37,183 nucleotides of DNA from an uncultured Bacteroidales bacterium (GTDB lineage Bacteria; Bacteroidota; Bacteroidia; Bacteroidales; Bacteroidaceae), in the NCBI GenBank assembly GCA_902799655.1, contig CADCBH010000024.1, positions 1-37,183 on the forward strand, in the 5' to 3' direction. The number at the start of each line of letters is the position of its first letter. Position 1 is the stretch's first letter. Both the position numbers and the translations under genes were made by a program. Below, in pieces: positions 16,661 through 23,195 of this stretch. The notes under the pieces were generated by a model. That model ran no database searches. It was given only the letters and a program-made list of their open reading frames with translations, and was not told the origin of the DNA.

Positions 16661-18114
16661 ACTATCGGCTGATATACAAGATCATCGGATCGCTGCTGTT
16701 CCTCTTGGGCTCCTTGTTGCTCATCTGTGCAGGCATATCATTCTATTATAAGGAAGACGATTTGGTGGCCTTTCTTATCTCAGCCATTTTCACCATCTGC
16801 TGCGGCTTTGTCATGAAATACTTCGGCAGCAATGCCAACAACAACCTGAGCCGACGCGACTCCTACCTGTTGGTAACATCCACATGGCTGATATTCAGCT
16901 TCTTCGGCATGTTGCCTTTTATCATCAGCGGCTATATTCCCAACGTCACTGATGCCTTCTTCGAGACGATGTCAGGCTTCTCAACAACAGGAGCCACCAT
17001 CCTCGATGATGTTGAATGGCTGCCCCACGCCACGCTTTATTGGCGTACACAGACCCAGTGGATTGGTGGTTTGGGAATCGTTTTCTTCACCATCGCTATT
17101 CTGCCATCGATGGTAGGCAGCGGCAGTGTGAAGGTGTTTGCCGCTGAAGCTACAGGTCCACTGCGCTCCAAGATGCACCCACGCCTATCAACAATGGCCA
17201 AATGGATTTGGACTATCTATCTTGCCTTGACCATTGGATGCATCATTTGCTTCTACGTCGCTGGCATGGACTGGTTTGACAGCATCAACTATGCGATGAC
17301 GACAACGGCGACAGGAGGCTTTGCCACACATAATGACTCGACGGTATTCTTCAACTCTGCCACTATCGAGTATATCTCCATCCTCTTTCAGTTTCTGGCG
17401 GGTATCAACTTTATGATGCTTTACGCTTGTATCTTCAAGCTCAAGCCTGGTAGTCTGTTCAAGAGTTCTGAATTCAAGCTATATATCACCATCATCCTGA
17501 TTGCAACCTCATGGATTATGTATTTGCTGATGACGCGCAATGGTTATGGCTTGGAACGCGCCTTCCGCTCATCGTTATTCCAGGTGGTATCATTTATCAC
17601 AACGACAGGATTGTTTAACGACGATGCGGCTATGTGGCCTCATATCACATGGGCTATTCTAGGTGTTCTGATGTTTATCGGTGCCTGTTCAGGCTCGACA
17701 ACTGGTGGATTCAAATGTGTACGACTAGTAATGGTTTTCAAGGTGTTGCGCAATGAGTTTGACAAGCTGATACACCCCAATGCCGTATTACCCGTCAAGA
17801 TCAACGGTATTCCTGTTCCGCATTCCCAGATAAACACATTGCTGGCGTTTTTTGCCATCTTCACACTGATGATGATAGCAACTACCACACTGATGATTGC
17901 TACAGGTATTGACAACACCAATGCCATCACTATCTCCCTAAGTTGCATTAGTAATGTAGGGCCAACACTGGGCACCAAGATTGGTCCTGAGATGTCGTGG
18001 AGCGGACTACCTGAATATGTCAAGTGGCTCTGCTCGTTCCTGATGCTCGTAGGACGTCTTGAGATTATGTCAGTACTGGTTTTGTTTACCCGCGGATTCT
18101 GGAAAGACAATTGA
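16654..18114 (+). CDS. trkH: Trk potassium transporter membrane subunit TrkH
   Basis: This 486-residue inner-membrane protein carries potassium. The four selectivity-filter loops are visible: FSTTGAT (109-115), TATGGFATH (218-226), TTTGLF (316-321) and SNVGPTLG (433-440), each between hydrophobic helices. It pairs with TrkA, encoded just upstream. Its last 15 codons lie on top of the 3' end of the DUF4435 gene on the opposite strand, a 45-base convergent overlap. Confidence 0.93.
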   Translation: MVNYRLIYKIIGSLLFLLGSLLLICAGISFYYKEDDLVAFLISAIFTICCGFVMKYFGSNANNNLSRRDSYLLVTSTWLIFSFFGMLPFIISGYIPNVTDAFFETMSGFSTTGATILDDVEWLPHATLYWRTQTQWIGGLGIVFFTIAILPSMVGSGSVKVFAAEATGPLRSKMHPRLSTMAKWIWTIYLALTIGCIICFYVAGMDWFDSINYAMTTTATGGFATHNDSTVFFNSATIEYISILFQFLAGINFMMLYACIFKLKPGSLFKSSEFKLYITIILIATSWIMYLLMTRNGYGLERAFRSSLFQVVSFITTTGLFNDDAAMWPHITWAILGVLMFIGACSGSTTGGFKCVRLVMVFKVLRNEFDKLIHPNAVLPVKINGIPVPHSQINTLLAFFAIFTLMMIATTTLMIATGIDNTNAITISLSCISNVGPTLGTKIGPEMSWSGLPEYVKWLCSFLMLVGRLEIMSVLVLFTRGFWKDN

Positions 18115-19125
18115 CGAATCCTGTGAGTTATACGTTGTATTAAGGTAATTCTCTACATCCTGCTGAATCCGACGGAACTGTTCAGAGAAAGCATAACCCG
18201 TATTTTTCTTCAGCATCTGACGGATATCCTGCAACGAGTGTTCATAGCAAGACATCTCGTTACGACGCTGTACGTGATGGCGGGCCGTACGCATAATCTC
18301 GTCCTGTCGCTCCATACGCAAGCGGTTGCACACCTTACTTAATATTGGCAGCACAACATTGTCAAACAGGCTATGTCCCTGAATATAGAGATAGGTTGTC
18401 TGGGGCGTGACACCCAGCGCCTTGATCTCTTCTTTCAGTCGCACGTATTCCTCCTTGTTATTGGGGAACTCCGCTTGTAGCTGTCGAACCTTACGTCCTA
18501 CCTTCGAGCGCAGATGGTCAAGGCTGGGTTGTGGGACAAAGACATTAAAACCTCCCGGATCGATGACGCGCGCAAAATCTGTGAGGGTGAACTTGCCATA
18601 GTGTCCTGTGCGATAGAACCACACGCTCCACACAAACAAGGGGAAAATGGCCTCACTATACTGACGAAGATAATCTTCGAAGTCAAAGATGCGGTGGTCG
18701 TTGAGCGTCACACTGACACATACATCGTGCAGCGACGAGGCATAACATTGCAGATTCTCTATAGCATAGGCATAGGTATGGAACACATAGTCACTCTCCA
18801 GAATTCGTTTCGACTGAGGAGTTATACCTTGCAGCATGTAGTCATAGTCTGCATCGACACATGCTATCATATCGGGGCCCACGCGATCACCCACGAAATT
18901 CATCAGCACCGACTTCTTTCCTCTTTCAAGACGCTTGTGAGAAGGCAACATCACCTCAAAGAAACGTTCCTCATTCTCAAAGCGCGACAGCACGGTACGC
19001 CAAAAATAGATATCGTCGTAGCTCTCTACATAAGCTACGATTCTGCGCCGTGCCCGTTTGGATTTCAGTTGGTTAGCAGCCTCGAAATAGCGCGAGTTGA
19101 GTTGGTCTTTCAGCTTGCTTGGCAT
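18070..19125 (-). CDS. DUF4435 TOPRIM-like protein, AriB-like partner of the upstream ATPase
   Basis: This 351-residue protein has the DUF4435 pattern: a TOPRIM core with E34 in AYVESYDDIYFW, the DxD motif D91/D93 in ACVDADYDYML, and the later YAIENLQCY that is typical of the family. TOPRIM nucleases of the OLD and PARIS types use these acidic residues to bind metal and cut nucleic acid. The ABC-type ATPase lies immediately upstream, the arrangement known from AriA-AriB, where AriB is a toxin released after phage protein sensing. The ATG at 19125 was chosen; a TTG at 19155 would add ten residues encoded by a 7-bp repeat. The C-terminal half is not recognisable. The role here is inferred, and a non-defence role remains possible. 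Confidence 0.8.
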   Translation of the reverse strand: MPSKLKDQLNSRYFEAANQLKSKRARRRIVAYVESYDDIYFWRTVLSRFENEERFFEVMLPSHKRLERGKKSVLMNFVGDRVGPDMIACVDADYDYMLQGITPQSKRILESDYVFHTYAYAIENLQCYASSLHDVCVSVTLNDHRIFDFEDYLRQYSEAIFPLFVWSVWFYRTGHYGKFTLTDFARVIDPGGFNVFVPQPSLDHLRSKVGRKVRQLQAEFPNNKEEYVRLKEEIKALGVTPQTTYLYIQGHSLFDNVVLPILSKVCNRLRMERQDEIMRTARHHVQRRNEMSCYEHSLQDIRQMLKKNTGYAFSEQFRRIQQDVENYLNTTYNSQDSSIVFPESAGKQNQY

Positions 19126-19159
19126 AATTGTCAATTGTGAATTATCAATTGTCAATTAT
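19125..19159. repeat. Five 7-bp repeats between the ATPase and DUF4435 genes
   Basis: Five consecutive heptads of the pattern NAATTRT (for example CAATTGT) fill the gap exactly, overlapping the ATPase stop codon on one side and the ATG of the DUF4435 gene on the other. The period equals that of the array at 2411-2561, though the unit differs. Confidence 0.8.
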
Positions 19160-19986
19160 ATCGTGATGTCGCTCACTTCAGTGACCTTGTCCAGCCAGCC
19201 ATTCATGATGACAGCAGGACTATGCGTTGTCAAGATAATCTGCACATTAGGATTCAACTCCATGATGAGATCGATCATACGCTTCTGCCACTCAATGTGC
19301 AAACTGACCTCAGGTTCATCCATGAAGAGCACATAGGGCTGTTGATCTTGCACCAGTACTGTGAGCAGGATGGCCAGCATCTGCTTCTCACCACTAGAGA
19401 GCTGATAAGGAAGTAGTGTTTCACCAATCTGCGTGAAACGTATCTCGTTCTCCGTACGCACCATCTTCTTGCCTGTCTCTTCGAAAAGGTCGTCCATCAT
19501 ATCCTGAAAACGCTTCTTGGGTTCAGACAGTTGTTGTGCAGCATCGGCATGCCCCTCTTGCAGGGCATTGATGATGCGATTGCCGATGTTCACCTGATAA
19601 TCCAGATACTTACGCTGCAGGTGATACAGCTGGATATCAAGTAAAGACCAGCCTACATTGCCTATGGATGATATGATTTGTCGTAGAGCGCCCTCTCCCT
19701 CTGAGAGCGCCTGATTGAGACTGCTGTCCAGCGAGCGGATAAAATCAAAGCGCAGATGGGTGGCATCGAGTGGCTCTGGAGTGATATGCACACCCTTCAA
19801 CAGATGGTTGATAACGTCGCCATTGTTGTTGACACTCTTGACCACCTTGTTAAGGATGGTCGACTTACCGACGCCATTGATGCCGCTCAGCACATTCACC
19901 TTGGGATCCAATTCCCACACAATGTGCTTCTTGCCGCTCCACAGCGAGTCAATCTCAATCTTCTGGATATAATCTGCGTATTTCAT
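19156..19986 (-). CDS. ABC/OLD-type AAA ATPase, AriA-like partner of the DUF4435 protein
   Basis: This 276-residue ATPase has Walker A GINGVGKST (35-43), the ABC signature LSSGE (196-200), Walker B VLFMDEPE (219-226) and a switch histidine H255 in TTHSP, the set typical of SMC/OLD-like AAA_15/AAA_21 ATPases. There are no membrane segments, so it is not a transporter subunit. The middle (about 115-185) may form a short coiled coil. It is smaller than described AriA proteins. ATG at 19986 was preferred over GTG at 20028, which would overlap the FKBP gene. No separate promoter is seen, so it is probably transcribed with glyS and the FKBP gene. Its partner follows after a heptad repeat. Confidence 0.82.
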   Translation of the reverse strand: MKYADYIQKIEIDSLWSGKKHIVWELDPKVNVLSGINGVGKSTILNKVVKSVNNNGDVINHLLKGVHITPEPLDATHLRFDFIRSLDSSLNQALSEGEGALRQIISSIGNVGWSLLDIQLYHLQRKYLDYQVNIGNRIINALQEGHADAAQQLSEPKKRFQDMMDDLFEETGKKMVRTENEIRFTQIGETLLPYQLSSGEKQMLAILLTVLVQDQQPYVLFMDEPEVSLHIEWQKRMIDLIMELNPNVQIILTTHSPAVIMNGWLDKVTEVSDITI

Positions 19987-20008
19987 AGGCTTAATGATAT
20001 TGGATTTC

Positions 20009-20617
20009 TCAGACAGGATCTCTATCACCTTGCACCTGAAGCCAGTAGTCTTCTAAGCGCACTTCGAAAATCAACGTACTATAGGATGGTATCGTCCCAT
20101 TACTGTAGCTGTCATAACCCAGCTGATAAGGGATGTAGATGCGCCAATAGTCGCCACGATGCATGTGCAGCAAAGCTGTCGTAAAGCCTTTCACTACACC
20201 GACCATTGATAGTTTGGAAGGTGAAGCGACAACGGGATCGAAAGTACCAATATAGGAACGGTCGAACTCGAAACCATTGGGATAGCTCTTCGAAGGCAAT
20301 AGGTGACCCACATAGTGTACTGCAATCGAATCGGTCAGCAAAGGCGATGTAGTGCCCTTACCCTCCTCCAGCTTCTCGACAACGACATAGTCACTATAAG
20401 AGAGGTCGAAACCAGTTTCAGGTCTGGTATAGCAAGAATAGAGCGCCCAGGATGACGAAATCTGAGCCTTTCCCTTTGCTTCTTCGACAAATTTCTTATA
20501 ATAATTGTCATTGACGGTTTGCCAGTTCTCGTACTCTACAATGGTGTCGTCTTCCTCCTTACAGGAGACAAATGCCAGCAGAACCAAAGCGCACCAGATG
20601 ATATTTCTCAATTTCAT
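20009..20617 (-). CDS. FKBP-type peptidyl-prolyl isomerase lipoprotein
   Basis: This 202-residue protein has a lipobox (LAFVSC, C19) and a C-terminal FKBP domain (about 100-195) with VHYVGHLL, FEFDRSY, GVVKGFTTALLHMHRGD and IPYQLGYD, followed by YSTLIFEVRLEDY. It catalyses cis-trans prolyl isomerisation and probably helps fold envelope proteins, held to a membrane facing the periplasm. It starts 7 bases after the glyS stop and is followed by the ATPase. Confidence 0.88.
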   Translation of the reverse strand: MKLRNIIWCALVLLAFVSCKEEDDTIVEYENWQTVNDNYYKKFVEEAKGKAQISSSWALYSCYTRPETGFDLSYSDYVVVEKLEEGKGTTSPLLTDSIAVHYVGHLLPSKSYPNGFEFDRSYIGTFDPVVASPSKLSMVGVVKGFTTALLHMHRGDYWRIYIPYQLGYDSYSNGTIPSYSTLIFEVRLEDYWLQVQGDRDPV

Positions 20618-20624
20618 GTTTCTA

Positions 20625-22166
20625 TTACTGCAGTTTCTTTAATACACTGGCAATGCTGACCTTCTCTTCGATGATAGAAGCCAGATCGCTGATCTTGACA
20701 CGCTCCTGCTCCATCGTATCGCGGAAGCGCAGAGTGACGCAACCATCGTTGAGCGTATCGTGGTCAACAGTGACACAATAAGGTGTACCAATGGCATCCT
20801 GACGACGATAGCGCTTTCCGATAGAATCCTTCTCGTCATACTGGCAATTGAAGTGGAACTTGAGGTCGTTAATGATTTCGCGAGCCTTCTCGGGCAGTCC
20901 GTCTTTCTTCACCAGAGGCATCACGGCCAGCTTCACAGGAGCGAGAGCTGCAGGCAGTTTCAGTACCACGCGGGTCTCACCGTTCTCCAACTTCTCCTCG
21001 CAGTAGCTGTGACACATGATAGAGAGGAACATACGATCTACGCCAATAGAGGTCTCGATGACATACGGCGTGTAGCTCTCATTGGTCTGAGGATCGAAGT
21101 ACTTGATTGACTTGCCTGAGAACTTCTCATGCTGCGACAGGTCGAAGTTGGTACGAGAGTGGATTCCCTCGACCTCCTTAAAGCCAAACGGCATCTTAAA
21201 CTCGATGTCGGTAGCAGCGTTGGCATAGTGAGCCAGCTTGTCGTGGTCGTGGAAACGATAGTTCTCAGCGCCGAAGCCCAGTGCCTGGTGCCAAGCCATA
21301 CGAATCTGCTTCCACTTGGGGAACCACTCCAGCTCTGTGCCTGGCTGTACGAAGAACTGCATCTCCATCTGTTCAAACTCGCGCATGCGGAAGATGAACT
21401 GACGGGCCACAATCTCGTTACGGAAGGCCTTACCAATCTGTGCGATACCAAAGGGAATCTTCATACGACCAGTCTTCTGGACGTTCAGGTAGTTCACAAA
21501 GATACCCTGAGCTGTCTCAGGACGCAGATACACCTTCATGGAGCCATCAGCGCTGGCACCCATCTCAGTAGAGAACATCAGGTTGAACTGACGAACATCC
21601 GTCCAGTTCTTCGTACCACTGATAGGATCTACAATCTCCTCGTCGAGGATAATCTGCTTCAGAGCCTCCAAATCGGGACCTTGCATAGCAGCAGCATAGC
21701 GGGCATGCAGGGCATCGCGCTTCTCCTTAGCCTCCTTCACGCGTTCGCTGGTTTCCATATATTTGGCCTCATCGAAGCTGTCACCAAAACGCTTGCGAGC
21801 CTTCTCCACCTCCTTCTGAATTTTCTCGTCGTACTTAGCAATCTGGTCCTCAATCAGCACGTCTGCACGATAGCGCTTCTTTGAGTCGCGGTTATCAATC
21901 AAGGGATCGTTGAAAGCATCCACGTGGCCCGAGGCCTTCCAAATAGTAGGATGCATGAAGATAGCGCTGTCGATACCCACGATATTCTCGTGCAACAGTA
22001 CCATCGACTTCCACCAGTATTCCTTAATATTATTTTTCAACTCCACACCGTTCTGACCATAGTCATATACAGCGCCCAGTCCGTCGTAGATATCACTTGA
22101 GGGGAACACGAAGCCATACTCCTTGCAGTGGCTTACGATTTTCTTAAAAACATCTTCTTGTGCCAT
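20625..22166 (-). CDS. glyS: Glycyl-tRNA synthetase (dimeric, eukaryote-like class II type)
   Basis: This 513-residue single-chain synthetase charges tRNA-Gly. The class II motif 2 region is FRNE (248-251) followed by FRMREFEQMEMQFF, the glycine-binding stretch includes RPETAQG (215-221), and motif 3 is near ETSIGVDRMF. An anticodon-binding domain follows from about 410. At 91-101, where many family members have a zinc-binding cysteine pair before RAD, this protein reads DNRDSKKRYRAD without cysteines. It is the first gene of a minus-strand unit with the FKBP, ATPase and DUF4435 genes. Confidence 0.95.
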   Translation of the reverse strand: MAQEDVFKKIVSHCKEYGFVFPSSDIYDGLGAVYDYGQNGVELKNNIKEYWWKSMVLLHENIVGIDSAIFMHPTIWKASGHVDAFNDPLIDNRDSKKRYRADVLIEDQIAKYDEKIQKEVEKARKRFGDSFDEAKYMETSERVKEAKEKRDALHARYAAAMQGPDLEALKQIILDEEIVDPISGTKNWTDVRQFNLMFSTEMGASADGSMKVYLRPETAQGIFVNYLNVQKTGRMKIPFGIAQIGKAFRNEIVARQFIFRMREFEQMEMQFFVQPGTELEWFPKWKQIRMAWHQALGFGAENYRFHDHDKLAHYANAATDIEFKMPFGFKEVEGIHSRTNFDLSQHEKFSGKSIKYFDPQTNESYTPYVIETSIGVDRMFLSIMCHSYCEEKLENGETRVVLKLPAALAPVKLAVMPLVKKDGLPEKAREIINDLKFHFNCQYDEKDSIGKRYRRQDAIGTPYCVTVDHDTLNDGCVTLRFRDTMEQERVKISDLASIIEEKVSIASVLKKLQ

Positions 22167-22208
22167 ATTATTTATTCTTTACTTATTTGCTTTTTATCAA
22201 ATTGCATG

Positions 22209-22216
22209 CAAAGGTA
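22209..22216 (-). promoter_or_regulatory. -7 element of the glyS unit
   Basis: Read on the minus strand this is TACCTTTG, 42 bases before the glyS ATG. I see no good TTTG at the usual distance. Confidence 0.55.
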
Positions 22217-22301
22217 GTCATTTTCAATGAATAATCCGCCATTTTTACACATTATTTAATACTAATTGGGAAGAAGAGAATGGTAAATACAAAATAATTA
22301 T

Positions 22302-22309
22302 TATCTTTG
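22302..22309 (+). promoter_or_regulatory. -7 promoter element overlapping the start of a small ORF
   Basis: TATCTTTG matches the -7 consensus. It overlaps the only upstream start-like codon (TTG, 22307) of the following frame, so a transcript from here would begin inside that frame. Confidence 0.5.
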
Positions 22310-22642
22310 CAACCAGATTCGCCCACGAAACAAAGCTACATTGCTCTGGGAGTGTGGGGCTATTACTATGGTCCCGATATAAACTGGGATGATTATATTA
22401 TCATCAAGAATGAAATTCTGGCTATTATATTAGCTTTACTCTTGGGTATTGCCTGTTTCACCGTTCTTGCAGGTGTCTTTTGGATATGTGTCACCATCAT
22501 TTGCATGTTCCTGGAGTTTGTCTTTTTCGGATTCTTCATCAAGCGCTGCGAGCGCCACATGAGGGACATTTTCTATGACAAGAAAGACCCCGAAGGCTTT
22601 GAGAAGTGGAAAAAATCGTCTGACGTTGTGTATTGGTCCTAA
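22307..22642 (+). CDS. Small two-helix membrane protein without a clear start, possibly a 5'-truncated gene
   Basis: The open frame gives up to 111 residues. A polar head (WGYYYGPDINWDDY) is followed by two hydrophobic helices (about 36-57 and 60-78) and a charged tail ending KWKKSSDVVYWS, so it would sit in the inner membrane. There is no ATG before residue 67; candidate starts are TTG at 22307, which lies in the promoter element, or GTG at 22352. I do not recognise the family. The lack of a start suggests a gene that lost its 5' end, or a leaderless or GTG start. Confidence 0.45.
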   Translation: MQPDSPTKQSYIALGVWGYYYGPDINWDDYIIIKNEILAIILALLLGIACFTVLAGVFWICVTIICMFLEFVFFGFFIKRCERHMRDIFYDKKDPEGFEKWKKSSDVVYWS

Positions 22643-22694
22643 CCCGCTGCTATGAGGCCAGAGAGGTAGAAAGTTATGGTTTGAAGAAACGGAG

Positions 22695-22861
22695 CATTCA
22701 CAGATTCACAATTCACAATTAATTTTTTAAGGGGTACCCTCTGTTTTTCTTGTAATTTTATTTATATAATTATATATATATTTAAATATATTAACACTCC
22801 CTACGCAGGTTTTTATGGTGGGGGCTCGAAAAATAAACTGTGAATTGTGAATCTGTGAATG
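22695..22861. repeat. Inverted-repeat element with 33-bp arms and an AT-rich centre
   Basis: The left arm (22695-22727) begins CATTCACAGATTCACAATTC, and its reverse complement recurs at 22829-22861 with 31 of 33 positions matching. The arms contain 7-bp ATTCACA repeats. The 101-bp centre is very AT-rich (runs of TATATA) but bounded by GGGGTACCC and GGTGGGGGC. It has no coding potential. It could be a miniature inverted-repeat element or a large foldback. No clear target-site duplication is seen at the ends. Confidence 0.75.
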
Positions 22862-22937
22862 GTTGAACCCATCTTTTCGATTATGCATGATTATACGCAA
22901 TTTGAATAAACATGCGCACAAAAAACAAATCCTAGAT

Positions 22938-23015
22938 TTGCTTCGAGTAAAACGCCGTTTTGCTCGGAGTAAAACTACCTTTCGCTCGAAGCAAAACGGC
23001 GTTTTGCTCGAAGCA
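22938..23015. repeat. GCTCGAAGCAAAACG-type repeat cluster
   Basis: Four variants of a GCTTCGAG/GCTCGAAGC core alternate with AAAACGCCGTTTT (near 22949-22961) and its reverse complement AAAACGGCGTTTT (near 22993-23005). The whole can fold into nested hairpins. The core is shared with 858-892. Together with the inverted-repeat element it fills the 550-base gap before parC, which holds no convincing gene. Confidence 0.65.
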
Positions 23016-23135
23016 TCAAATGAGCGCATAAACATGCATCTTTATCCATGACGGCACGAAATCGACGCTGAACCGAAATACAGGTTGGCTGTTTGTTATA
23101 TCGTCATAAAAGAAAAATGATTTCTTAGTATAAAA

Positions 23136-23167
23136 TTTGGTGTTCTCGCTGTTTTTTTATAATTTTG
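23136..23167 (+). promoter_or_regulatory. Promoter of the parC operon
   Basis: TTTG (23136-23139), a 20-base spacer and TAATTTTG (23160-23167) match the consensus and sit 29 bases ahead of the parC ATG. Confidence 0.7.
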
Positions 23168-23195
23168 CAGGAAAATCAAAATCTACTGCTTTTTT

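Noticed and set aside
18514-19140. Plus-strand ORF (208 codons) opposite the DUF4435 gene
   Set aside because: The minus-strand frame has the TOPRIM and DUF4435 motifs and fits the operon; the plus frame is a mirror.
19156-19986. ABC transporter ATP-binding subunit
   Set aside because: No membrane partner lies nearby and the motif layout and TTHSP ending fit OLD/SMC-type ATPases, with a DUF4435 gene alongside.
22938-23015. CRISPR array
   Set aside because: Repeats are short, irregular and palindromic with no unique spacers of constant length.
22727-23035. Minus-strand ORF of 102 codons in the parC upstream gap
   Set aside because: It is made of the AT-rich core and repeat sequence, and gives a low-complexity protein without a start signal.
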